Shown: one piece after another, positions 56,386 to 63,824 of the stretch
Layout of the letters: each line of letters begins with the position of its first letter
Numbering within the stretch: the first letter of the stretch is position 1
NCBI RefSeq assembly: GCF_001314995.1
Contig: NZ_CP012938.1
Coordinates: 1,054,001-1,118,000 of the forward strand
Length of the DNA stretch: 64,000 nt
DNA from: Bacteroides ovatus
Lineage (GTDB): Bacteria > Bacteroidota > Bacteroidia > Bacteroidales > Bacteroidaceae
Direction of reading: 5' to 3'
Made by a program: the position numbers and the translations under genes
The notes under the pieces: model-generated
What the model saw: the letters and a program-made list of their open reading frames with translations, nothing else
Told to the model about the DNA's origin: nothing
The model's database searches: none

Positions 56386-57356
56386 TGTATCAACCGGATT
56401 TTTCTTATTACTATTATAAAGACCATCGTCGATAAGAACACTACAAATGGCGCAGTAAATGAGTATATATTTACTATAGAATTTGATGCTATCTTACCAA
56501 CTATCATACCGATGATTGATATAAAGAGAGGATGAAAGATGTATATGTAAAGCGAATCTTTATTTCCAATAGTCGAATATATAGTTGGTTCTTTCTTCTT
56601 GAATGATAATACTAACAAGAATAGACATAGCGCAAGCAACGTGCTACTAAAATAATGTTCACGTCCGGGATTCTTGTCTAAATATAGCAATACCCATTTT
56701 TCCATTAGAGACGTCAATGAGAATAAAATGCCCCCAATAAGCCAATAATAGTATTTAATTTTACTAATCTTGTCACTATACTTCTTCAGACATGCCCCCA
56801 ATGCAAAATATGGTAGACCGACAAACAAAAAGTTCCGTACATAGATAACTGGAAACTCTCTATCGAGAAAAAGTAAACTATACTTACCCAATATTAAGTC
56901 TGTCAGCAATAATATAGGAATGGCATAGAACATATATTTCCAAATCTTATACTTGCTTATAATCATTGCTATCAATAGTACATATAAATATGCCCCCAAA
57001 TACCAAAGATGACCGCCAAAAGGATTTTCATTAAGAACTATAAAATTAAATAATTCACGAAGTGATGGTATGTAAACACTCCCTTGATGTATTGCCACAG
57101 CTTCTTTATAACAAGCAAACAACAACGTAGACCATACGATGATGTGCAAAATATTCCTAGTACTGCGTTTTAATCTCGATATTTCTATATCGCCATCGTT
57201 GAATAACAAATAACCACTAATCATAAAAAAGCAAGGCACTGCGCAACGTGTGAGTGGCAAGATGTAATCATGATATACACAATCAGTGTGAAGGAATACC
57301 ACAAGGATTGCACATATAAACTTAAGAATATCTATTGAATAATTACGTTCTATCAT
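56382..57356 (-). CDS. Acyltransferase-3 family membrane protein
   Basis: A multi-pass acyltransferase (OafA/WecH-like), 324 residues from MIERNYSIDILKF. The conserved N-terminal His is in VVFLHTDCVYHDY and the Arg/Phe region in LPLTRCAVPCFFMISGYLLF. About ten TM helices are visible. It probably O-acetylates or otherwise acylates a capsule sugar across the inner membrane. The frame opens at 57374, but the ATG at 57356 forms an exact ATGA overlap with the wzx stop and is preferred. Confidence 0.9.
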   Translation of the reverse strand: MIERNYSIDILKFICAILVVFLHTDCVYHDYILPLTRCAVPCFFMISGYLLFNDGDIEISRLKRSTRNILHIIVWSTLLFACYKEAVAIHQGSVYIPSLRELFNFIVLNENPFGGHLWYLGAYLYVLLIAMIISKYKIWKYMFYAIPILLLTDLILGKYSLLFLDREFPVIYVRNFLFVGLPYFALGACLKKYSDKISKIKYYYWLIGGILFSLTSLMEKWVLLYLDKNPGREHYFSSTLLALCLFLLVLSFKKKEPTIYSTIGNKDSLYIYIFHPLFISIIGMIVGKIASNSIVNIYSFTAPFVVFLSTMVFIIVIRKIRLIQ

Positions 57357-58888
57357 CTTCTGATTTTTGCACATAAAGCACTGACCTTTGCCCAGACAAA
57401 AACTCTTTCTTCTTTACTACATCCTATATAAAATATCGAAATTGATGTGGTAAGTATTGACACTACAGATATAACTAAAAAGGATAAAAAGGTTTCATTT
57501 ATGTTCTTTAATAATAATATTGGTAGAATCGCTGATGTTGACATTACCATCAAGACTTTTAAATACACATGTTTCAAATACTTGACAGAAGACAATCCAA
57601 TCATTCCTCTGAGCATATAAAGACGTGCAACTAAACAGCATTGAGATATAAATATTGCAACAAACAATACAGACTCCGGTACACACCCCAAACGAAGAAA
57701 GATATATGATATAGGGAGATTCAGCATCTGCAGACCACCTACCATAATCTGATAGTTCCGAATTCTACCCGTGGCAAGCATGGCCGTAATCAATGGATTT
57801 GAAATAGATTCACTCATGGCAAAAAGCAACGTTAGCCGCACAAACAGAACTGCATGTTCCGGCACCAATTTCAGCCATAGCCCAAGAATATAGTGAGTAT
57901 TGATAATCACCGGCAATGAGAGCAACAACAACATATAAAATGAGAACTTCGCTCCTTGAAAGATAAGTGCCATCATATAGTCTTGATTGCCAGAAGCATA
58001 AGATTTTGTAATTTGCGGATTTAATGCTGTCATAAAATTACTAACAAATCCTGAAATTGCTGAATTTACTTGCATAGCAATACCTTTAGCTGCATTTACA
58101 GACGGACCGAAAAACAAATTAATGACAACATTTCCACCTTGATCTCTTAACACGGATGAAGCAGCTCCAATGAAATTCCATCCTGCAAACCCAAACATAT
58201 TCTTTAGAAGTTTTTTATCCCAACAAAAATGATAAGTACACTCTTTGAAATGCCTTTTACAATAATAGCCATAAGTAAAACGAATAATTATTGCTACAGA
58301 ACACATCAAAATTGAATAAAACACCAATTTATCCATAGGAGCTATAACGATCAAATATGCAATAATAAGTTTGCCTATAGCTTCCAATATACTGATATAA
58401 GCAAAGGCCGACATTTTTTCATGTGCTATTATAGATGCGTTATATGGAACACTTATAAGATTTATGACAAAAGTGACAACAGAAAATTGGAGTACCCAAT
58501 TAGCTGCCAGTATTCTATCTGCTGGAATAATCATCTTAGAATTAAGAAACCATACACCAACAATCTCTATTAATATGACTACGATTAAAGACAACAATAT
58601 TTGGATAGTAACCGATGCTGAAAATATCTTATTCAGCTTACTTTGATCACCTTTCCCCAATTCAAAGGTAATAAATCTACTGATAGAAGCAGATAATGAC
58701 CCCGATATTACCGAAAACATAGCTACAACGCCACCTACGACATTATATATACCAAAATCTTCAACTCCTAGAGCATCTAGTATGACACGTGAAGTATATA
58801 AACTCACGATCATCATAAAAAGCATACGAATATAGAGAAGTAAGGTATTCTTCGCTATTCGTTTATTGTTGTCTGTCGCTTGAGACAT
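57353..58888 (-). CDS. wzx: Wzx-like capsule repeat-unit flippase
   Basis: A 511-residue polysaccharide transporter of the MATE/MOP superfamily with about 12-14 TM helices. The N-terminus KRIAKNTLLLYIRMLFMMIVSLYTSRV, LGVEDFGIYNVVGGVVAMF and FNPQITKSYASGN-like NPQITKSYASGNQD are the usual landmarks. It would flip the lipid-linked capsule unit to the periplasm. It is the second gene of the operon, 80 bases after upxY, in the place where many Bacteroides capsule operons have upxZ. Confidence 0.93.
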   Translation of the reverse strand: MSQATDNNKRIAKNTLLLYIRMLFMMIVSLYTSRVILDALGVEDFGIYNVVGGVVAMFSVISGSLSASISRFITFELGKGDQSKLNKIFSASVTIQILLSLIVVILIEIVGVWFLNSKMIIPADRILAANWVLQFSVVTFVINLISVPYNASIIAHEKMSAFAYISILEAIGKLIIAYLIVIAPMDKLVFYSILMCSVAIIIRFTYGYYCKRHFKECTYHFCWDKKLLKNMFGFAGWNFIGAASSVLRDQGGNVVINLFFGPSVNAAKGIAMQVNSAISGFVSNFMTALNPQITKSYASGNQDYMMALIFQGAKFSFYMLLLLSLPVIINTHYILGLWLKLVPEHAVLFVRLTLLFAMSESISNPLITAMLATGRIRNYQIMVGGLQMLNLPISYIFLRLGCVPESVLFVAIFISQCCLVARLYMLRGMIGLSSVKYLKHVYLKVLMVMSTSAILPILLLKNINETFLSFLVISVVSILTTSISIFYIGCSKEERVFVWAKVSALCAKIRR

Positions 58889-58968
58889 GTAAATATTTAC
58901 TATATGCCTATAATACCTTTAAAGGTTATTCGGCACCTCCTATGTCATACTTTTGATTAATAATTTGA

Positions 58969-59544
58969 TTATTGCCTCTCACCTATCGGCTCTACATACC
59001 CGACCGGCATATCCGCACAAGCACACCCCAGCATATTCAACCGGACAGCAATCTTACTTCTACCATCTACTGTAACAAGCTCTCCTACAAGCCCCGTCAA
59101 AGGACCTTTAATAACACGTACTTTCTCACCACGTGCCAAAGGAGCACTATTCATACAGATTGCCTCTTCGGAATAGTCGAGCATAAAACGGAAACGGGCC
59201 ATTTGTTCATCAGGAATGATAGTCGGACTGCTCTCACCGCGCATTACCATATACCGACTAACTGTAGAAAAAGAAAGAACCTCTTTACGTTCTTTAGGAT
59301 CAGCATGTACAAAGACCATCATGGGAAGCAGCACGGATTCAACCACTTTACGGCGGTCGCTCCATTGATGTACTTCTTGCTGGACCGGTACAAAATTTTC
59401 AATCCCCATTTTGTCTAAACGTTCGGCTACTTTCTTCTCATGATGCATACGAACCAGAGCAACATACCAGCGTTTAGAGTGTGCTACGCCTTCCCCTGTC
59501 CCAATTTTAGGCCCAGCACTTAAAGTTTCTTTCGTTAGAATCAT
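58969..59544 (-). CDS. upxY: UpxY-family transcription antiterminator (NusG-like)
   Basis: A 191-residue NusG paralogue, first gene of the capsule operon. The NGN domain covers about residues 25-125 (RWYVALVRMHHEKKVAERLDKMG, FVPVQQEVHQWSDRRK, LLPMMVFVHA) and a KOW domain 137-170 (GEKVRVIKGPLTGLVGELV). In Bacteroides each capsule operon has its own UpxY, which prevents premature termination in the untranslated leader. The N-terminal 24 residues are variable. The ATG lies 23 bases inside the left inverted repeat, with AAGGGG about 12 bases upstream. As given, no promoter points towards it. Confidence 0.94.
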   Translation of the reverse strand: MILTKETLSAGPKIGTGEGVAHSKRWYVALVRMHHEKKVAERLDKMGIENFVPVQQEVHQWSDRRKVVESVLLPMMVFVHADPKERKEVLSFSTVSRYMVMRGESSPTIIPDEQMARFRFMLDYSEEAICMNSAPLARGEKVRVIKGPLTGLVGELVTVDGRSKIAVRLNMLGCACADMPVGYVEPIGERQ

Positions 59545-59567
59545 ACTTTTTTACCCCTTATGTGTCC

Positions 59568-59590
59568 GTTACTTCTTAGGTAACGGATAA
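59568..59590 (+). repeat. Left inverted repeat of the invertible capsule promoter (IRL)
   Basis: A 23-base arm whose reverse complement is found without mismatch at 59836-59858. Within the arm, GTTAC (59568-59572) and GTAAC (59580-59584) form a dyad around a 7-base spacer, the layout of a tyrosine-recombinase core site. It lies 23 bases upstream of the upxY ATG. Confidence 0.9.
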
Positions 59591-59623
59591 GGTATTTATT
59601 CACAGGAAAACAGATGAAAACAG

Positions 59624-59660
59624 AAAAACATGGACAAGAACCGCCTACAGCAATGTTTTT
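59624..59660. terminator. Possible AT-rich terminator inside the invertible segment
   Basis: AAAAACAT (59624-59631) pairs with ATGTTTTT (59653-59660) around a 21-base loop, giving a T-run in both directions. The stem is weak, but in the OFF state it could stop leftward read-through from the recombinase gene before upxY. Confidence 0.35.
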
Positions 59661-59706
59661 CTAACCTACGCGAAGGGAAAAGCATCTTTGAAAACAGAAT
59701 ATAGGA

Positions 59707-59752
59707 ATATCGGGCATGATCAAACAGAATCATCATGTCCTGATATATTTTT
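59707..59752 (+). terminator. Hairpin with T-run inside the invertible segment
   Basis: ATATC-GGGC-ATGAT (59707-59720) pairs with ATCAT-GTCC-T-GATAT (59732-59746), followed by ATTTTTG. It lies just upstream of the promoter and reads in the same direction, so in the ON state it would shield the capsule promoter from transcription coming from the recombinase side. Confidence 0.6.
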
Positions 59753-59792
59753 GTTGCATATTTCAACAAATCAGAAAAAAAAGAAGATTTTA

Positions 59793-59825
59793 CTTGTTTA
59801 CTATTTGTATTTTTGCATATCTTTG
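59793..59825 (+). promoter_or_regulatory. Capsule promoter, facing away from the operon
   Basis: CTTG (59793-59796) as -33 and TATCTTTG (59818-59825) as -7, 21 bases apart, fit the Bacteroides consensus. It points right, through the right repeat and into the 3' end of the convergent recombinase gene. Confidence 0.75.
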
Positions 59826-59835
59826 CACCGAATAA

Positions 59836-59858
59836 TTATCCGTTACCTAAGAAGTAAC
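59836..59858 (-). repeat. Right inverted repeat of the invertible capsule promoter (IRR)
   Basis: A perfect reverse complement of 59568-59590, with the same GTTAC-N7-GTAAC dyad. It lies 40 bases beyond the stop codon of the recombinase gene. Confidence 0.9.
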
Positions 59859-59898
59859 AGAAACATTTCGCCCTTGATTTCTAACACTTTACCGTTAA

Positions 59899-60852
59899 TT
59901 ACCTACCTAAACGATAGTTCCTAATGTAAGATAAATTCCCTTTATTTACCTCTGTACGTTCTCTTAGCTCAAAACCCTTTAAATAGATTTGTGTGGTTTT
60001 TATTGATTTGTGTCCCAATGATTCACTGATCATTTCAATTGGCACTCCACGATACTTGGCTGTCGTTGCCCAGGAATGACGGAGTGTGTAAGAAGAAACG
60101 GGAGAATTCAAACGTAGAGCTCTCGCCAAATCCTTCAAACAATTATTGAATCTCCGAAGAGCAGACTGATATTCACGGTATGCCCTTTCATCCTTCCGTT
60201 TTTTATTACCGCAAAGTATGTCGAACAGATAGTCCGGACAATCAGGAATGGGTTCCTGATTACTTCGGAGTTGATTAATCATTCCTCTGGCAGTATCAAG
60301 CACTTCCACGCTCATGGGAGTTTTCGTCTTGATTCGATTATAGCGTAATACACTCTGATCTAAAGCCGATTTTTCCAGATGAGCTAAATCAGCGAATGAC
60401 ATTCCACAAAACTGGAACATCAGAGCAGCAATAGTTTGTGTACGACGTAAACGCTCCGATTTGGGATCCTCATACAAAAGTCTGTGCAACTCACCGGCAG
60501 GCAAAGCTTTCTTTTGTCGGACATCCACACCTGTATAGACATCATGAAATAATCGGGGAACATAAGGGGCACTCCCTGCTTCCACTCCCCGATTGTAAAT
60601 GCTACGAAGCATACGCATATACGTAGAAATCGTATTAGGCTTCAAACCACACTCATAAAGATACTGACCATAACGTCGTAAACGTTCTTTGGTGACCTGC
60701 CTGAACGACATATTCAACGTACCACAAAACTTACTGAAAGAATAAAGGGCATTCTTATAGACATGCGCTGTAGAATAGCGCCCCTCCTTTCGTAAACGAT
60801 TGATGTAGTTCTCCCCACATCGACTGAATCCATTTTTATTCATCATTTGCAT
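59899..60852 (-). CDS. Tyrosine recombinase, probable DNA invertase of the capsule switch
   Basis: A 317-residue tyrosine recombinase. The N-terminal SAM-like core-binding domain (about 10-100, YINRLRKEGRYSTAHVYKNAL) and catalytic domain (115-305) are complete. Catalytic residues: beta-hairpin Lys in RIKTKTP, R258 and H259 in YTLRHSWAT, H281 in LGHKSIKT and nucleophile Y290 in TTQIYLKGF. The Arg-I position, after FCGM, is Ser (S152), as known for IntDOT-type Bacteroides integrases. Encoded next to the inverted repeats, it is the likely invertase. A GTG at 60855 directly precedes the ATG used here. Confidence 0.92.
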   Translation of the reverse strand: MQMMNKNGFSRCGENYINRLRKEGRYSTAHVYKNALYSFSKFCGTLNMSFRQVTKERLRRYGQYLYECGLKPNTISTYMRMLRSIYNRGVEAGSAPYVPRLFHDVYTGVDVRQKKALPAGELHRLLYEDPKSERLRRTQTIAALMFQFCGMSFADLAHLEKSALDQSVLRYNRIKTKTPMSVEVLDTARGMINQLRSNQEPIPDCPDYLFDILCGNKKRKDERAYREYQSALRRFNNCLKDLARALRLNSPVSSYTLRHSWATTAKYRGVPIEMISESLGHKSIKTTQIYLKGFELRERTEVNKGNLSYIRNYRLGR

Positions 60853-60983
60853 CACTAGTTATTTTATATATATACTATTTGGCAAGCGACAAAAGAACAA
60901 ATCTTTTTGCAGGTTCAATTTCACTTTCCAGATATTATTTTTAGAATTAACACATGTTTAACCAACGTTAAAATTAGTAGATT

Positions 60984-61394
60984 ATGAAAAGTAAAAATGC
61001 CAAAAAAGGTAGTAAAAACGACAAGGTAAAAAGAAATGTCCAAACAATGAAAAAAGCTCCAGGGAAGCATTCAAAGGAAGAAATCATCAGTGAAGAAGAG
61101 CTGGATAACAGAATAGCAATCGACGGAGATATCCGCCTTTATTTCACCATGTATTTAAAAATCTTTATTGATGGACATTTCCGCCATCCTAAGAAGAAAA
61201 AGCTGATAAATCTAGCCCAATATATCTATGACCAAAAAGTATTATACATCCACAAACATGGCGGCTATAAGTTAATGGAACTTAGCAGTATACATGCTGA
61301 ATTGGGTGCATTGAAAAAACCTGTTGAGGAAGAGTACATGAAAGAAAAAAAGGAAAAAAGAGAACAGGCTGAAAAGGTCAAAAGCAAGTACTAA
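60984..61394 (+). CDS. Small basic protein of unknown function
   Basis: A 136-residue, very Lys-rich protein that I do not recognise. Residues 1-35 are basic and probably disordered, 36-115 look mostly helical (DNRIAIDGDIRLYFTMYLKIFIDGHFRHPKKKKLINLAQYIYDQKVLYIHKHG), and the C-terminus is again charged (EEYMKEKKEKREQAEKVKSK). There is no signal peptide or TM segment. It is transcribed away from the recombinase gene, 131 bases distant. A nucleic-acid-binding role would fit the charge but is not shown. Confidence 0.7.
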   Translation: MKSKNAKKGSKNDKVKRNVQTMKKAPGKHSKEEIISEEELDNRIAIDGDIRLYFTMYLKIFIDGHFRHPKKKKLINLAQYIYDQKVLYIHKHGGYKLMELSSIHAELGALKKPVEEEYMKEKKEKREQAEKVKSKY

Positions 61395-61440
61395 GAAAAA
61401 ATAATGGGACAGTTGGAATATAAAGCTTACCTTCGCCGCC

Positions 61441-61460
61441 GTTTTCAACCGGTCGAAAAC
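61441..61460. promoter_or_regulatory. Near-perfect 20-bp palindrome
   Basis: GTTTTCAACCGGTCGAAAAC is self-complementary except for one pair. It could be an operator or a short hairpin. It lies 47 bases after the end of the preceding gene and 22 bases before the four-copy repeat array. Confidence 0.5.
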
Positions 61461-61482
61461 TAACAGATTTTCTCTTAAAAAA

Positions 61483-61561
61483 ATAGTGACGGTATGCTAT
61501 CGTTATAGCGTCACTATAATGAAAGGATAGTGACGCTATGACAACAACATACCGTCACTAT
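61483..61561. repeat. Nested four-copy inverted-repeat array
   Basis: Four copies of ATAGTGACGSTAT(G) alternate in strand: 61483-61496 (+), 61505-61517 (-), 61527-61540 (+), 61548-61561 (-). The outer two carry G at the variable base and are perfect complements of each other; the inner two carry C and are perfect complements of each other. Alternative pairing of copies 1-2 and 3-4 is also possible. The array lies 61 bases before the DUF2693-like gene and could be a multimer operator or a two-state RNA. Confidence 0.8.
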
Positions 61562-61622
61562 CCATAAGGGAAGATTTACGCTCAAACAGAAATTTATTTT
61601 TCAAAATTAAAAACAGAAGAAA

Positions 61623-61967
61623 ATGAGACAAAAAATCAGGAAAGGCAAGTTAGAAGCTTGCAAATTAGTATGGAAAAAACGTATTACTGCTGAAAAGGGG
61701 ATTTCGGATAAATGTGCGGAGAGAATTGTACAAGAGTGCATTAAACTAATAGATCGCATGTTGTATGGGAATGTAGTGATAGCTTTTTACAAGCAGGATG
61801 GCACGTTTTGTCTGGAAAGAGGAACACTGGTAGGATATGATAAATTCTTCCATAGAGAATTCAATATCACAGCAAAACAAGAGTCTATTCTCTATTGGAG
61901 TGAAGAACAAAAAGGATGGAGAAGATTTATGATCGGGAACCTGATGGAGTGGAGAGCTATTGTATAA
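61623..61967 (+). CDS. DUF2693/SH3-barrel-like small protein
   Basis: A 114-residue protein. The C-terminal half (VVIAFYKQDGTFCLERGTL, then SILYWSEEQKGWRRFMIGNLMEW) follows the pattern of the Bacteroides DUF2693 (WYL_2, SH3 beta-barrel) family, small proteins of unknown role often found on or beside mobile elements. The N-terminal part (residues 1-48) is basic and helical. It lies directly downstream of the nested repeat array and 23 bases upstream of the DUF4373 gene, probably in one transcript with it. Confidence 0.7.
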   Translation: MRQKIRKGKLEACKLVWKKRITAEKGISDKCAERIVQECIKLIDRMLYGNVVIAFYKQDGTFCLERGTLVGYDKFFHREFNITAKQESILYWSEEQKGWRRFMIGNLMEWRAIV

Positions 61968-61990
61968 GTTAGATTAAAATATATTGAACA

Positions 61991-62770
61991 ATGAATATGA
62001 TTAATAAAGGGATACCTTATTTTCCGACACCGGCAAACTTCTTTGACGAAGAAGTGATGGAACTATTAGAAGCTAAGTTTGGAGTATTAGCTTCTTACAT
62101 TGTCATGCGATTGCTTTGTAAAATATATAAAGAGGGATATTATATCTCTTGGGGAAAGGAACAAAACCTGATTTTCGTCCGTAAAGTGGGCGGCGGGATC
62201 AAAGAGGACATGATGGAAAAGATTGTCGACCTATTATTGGAAAAAGGATTTTTCCATAAGGAAACCTACGAAAAATACGGCATACTCACTTCGGAACAGA
62301 TTCAAAGGGTGTGGTTTGAAGCTACTACACGAAGGAAAATAGATTTCTCCCAACTACCTTATTTATTAGAGACCAAGAAGAAAAAAGGGATGCAAAAAGA
62401 AGAGTTGAACGCGGAAAATGCAGACATTTTTGAAACTCAAGAGGAGGTGAGTCAAGAAAATGCAGACATTTCCCGACAAACTAAACTAAAGGAAACTAAA
62501 CTAAATTCTGAAGAAGAAGAAATTAACGATGCTTCGATTGAAATTCCGGGGTATGCCTACAATCTGGCTACACACAACATAGCAGGATTGATGGAGAGTC
62601 TGGACAACCATAAAGTGACTGACCCAAAAGAGAAACAGACGATTCTCCGGCTATCGGACTATGGCAGGAAAGGCACCCAGGTGTGGAAACTGCTCTCCAA
62701 TACGGCCTGGAGTAAAATCGGAGCACCGGGGAAATATATCATTGCAGCGTTAGCTAGCGGACGGAAATAA
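61991..62770 (+). CDS. DUF4373 (Lin1244/Lin1753-like) protein
   Basis: A 259-residue protein. Residues about 5-125 (GIPYFPTPANFFDEEVMELLEAKFG, RLLCKIYKEGYYISWGKEQ, LLEKGFFHKETYEKYGILTSEQIQ) match the DUF4373/Lin1244-Lin1753 N-terminal domain, related to winged-helix domains of phage replication initiators. A charged linker (residues about 128-180) leads to a helical C-terminal region ending SKIGAPGKYIIAALASGRK. It is common in Bacteroides genomes beside capsule loci and prophage remnants. A DNA-binding role is inferred. Confidence 0.78.
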   Translation: MNMINKGIPYFPTPANFFDEEVMELLEAKFGVLASYIVMRLLCKIYKEGYYISWGKEQNLIFVRKVGGGIKEDMMEKIVDLLLEKGFFHKETYEKYGILTSEQIQRVWFEATTRRKIDFSQLPYLLETKKKKGMQKEELNAENADIFETQEEVSQENADISRQTKLKETKLNSEEEEINDASIEIPGYAYNLATHNIAGLMESLDNHKVTDPKEKQTILRLSDYGRKGTQVWKLLSNTAWSKIGAPGKYIIAALASGRK

Positions 62771-62794
62771 ACCGACTGATTAAAAGCTGATAAA

Positions 62795-62839
62795 AAAGGT
62801 ACGAAAAATCTGTGCTTTTCACAAATTCTTCGTACCTTT
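62795..62839 (+). terminator. Hairpin between the DUF4373 gene and pyrB
   Basis: AAAGGTACGAA (62795-62805) pairs with TTCGTACCTTT (62829-62839), with TGTG/CACA further in. It ends in TTT and probably terminates the upstream gene. Its right arm overlaps TACCTTTA, a near match to the -7 box, so it may also cover the pyrB promoter. Confidence 0.6.
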
Positions 62840-62882
62840 ACGCTCCGGTAAAACAAGTTCTATCCACATAAAAGATAACAAA

Positions 62883-63824
62883 ATGGAAAACAGAAGTTTA
62901 GTAACCATTGCCGAACATTCTAAAGAAAAAATCCTCTACATGCTCGAAATGGCGAAGCAGTTTGAAATGAACCCCAATCGCCGGTTATTACAAGGAAAGG
63001 TTGTAGCAACCCTGTTCTTTGAACCTTCCACCCGTACCCGCTTGAGTTTTGAAACAGCTGCCAACCGTCTCGGTGCACGAGTAATCGGATTCTCTGACCC
63101 CAAAGCTACCAGCTCTTCCAAAGGGGAAACACTTAAAGACACGATCATGATGGTGAGCAACTATGCAGATATTATCGTCATGCGACACTATCTCGAAGGA
63201 GCTGCACGGTATGCCAGCGAAGTAGCCCCGGTGCCCATTGTCAACGCAGGTGACGGAGCCAACCAGCACCCGTCGCAGACGATGCTCGATCTCTACTCTA
63301 TCTACAAGACACAAGGAACGCTGGAAAATCTGAACATTTTCCTGGTGGGTGACTTGAAATACGGCCGCACCGTACATTCTTTGCTGATGGCGATGCGACA
63401 CTTTAATCCGACTTTCCACTTCATCGCTCCCGAAGAGCTGAAAATGCCGGAAGAATACAAACTTTACTGTAAAACGCACCAAATAAAATACGTTGAACAT
63501 ACGGATTTTACCGAAGAGATTATCGCTGACGCCGATATTCTGTACATGACCCGTGTGCAACGCGAACGTTTCACCGACCTGATGGAATATGAACGGGTGA
63601 AGAATGTATATATTCTCCGTAACAAAATGCTGGAAAACACACGTCCGAACCTGCGTATCCTGCACCCGCTTCCCCGTGTCAACGAAATTGCTTACGATGT
63701 GGATAACAATCCGAAAGCATATTATTTCCAACAGGCACAAAACGGTCTGTATGCCCGCGAAGCAATCCTTTGCGATGTATTAGGTATCACATTAGATGAC
63801 GTTAAAAACGATATTTTATTATGA
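62883..63824 (+). CDS. pyrB: Aspartate carbamoyltransferase, catalytic subunit
   Basis: A 313-residue ATCase catalytic chain, first committed step of pyrimidine synthesis (carbamoyl phosphate plus aspartate). The carbamoyl-phosphate loop [14 protein letters not shown] contains S49-T-R-T-R53; the mobile-loop Lys is in [23 protein letters not shown] and [14 protein letters not shown] are the other active-site motifs. It is full length. It overlaps pyrI by four bases (ATGA), the usual coupling for the dodecameric enzyme. Confidence 0.98.
   Translation: MENRSLVTIAEHSKEKILYMLEMAKQFEMNPNRRLLQGKVVATLFFEPSTRTRLSFETAANRLGARVIGFSDPKATSSSKGETLKDTIMMVSNYADIIVMRHYLEGAARYASEVAPVPIVNAGDGANQHPSQTMLDLYSIYKTQGTLENLNIFLVGDLKYGRTVHSLLMAMRHFNPTFHFIAPEELKMPEEYKLYCKTHQIKYVEHTDFTEEIIADADILYMTRVQRERFTDLMEYERVKNVYILRNKMLENTRPNLRILHPLPRVNEIAYDVDNNPKAYYFQQAQNGLYAREAILCDVLGITLDDVKNDILL

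Larger units (their letters stand above)
59591..59835. other. Invertible promoter segment (phase-variation switch), OFF orientation
   Basis: The 245 bases between the repeats carry one convincing promoter, reading rightwards (59793-59825), and none reading leftwards to upxY. Two hairpins lie upstream of that promoter (59624-59660 and 59707-59746). Inversion would put the -7 box 10 bases from IRL, reading into upxY with a leader of about 50 bases. So this sequence represents cells in which the capsule operon is off. No gene is present in it. Confidence 0.85.
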
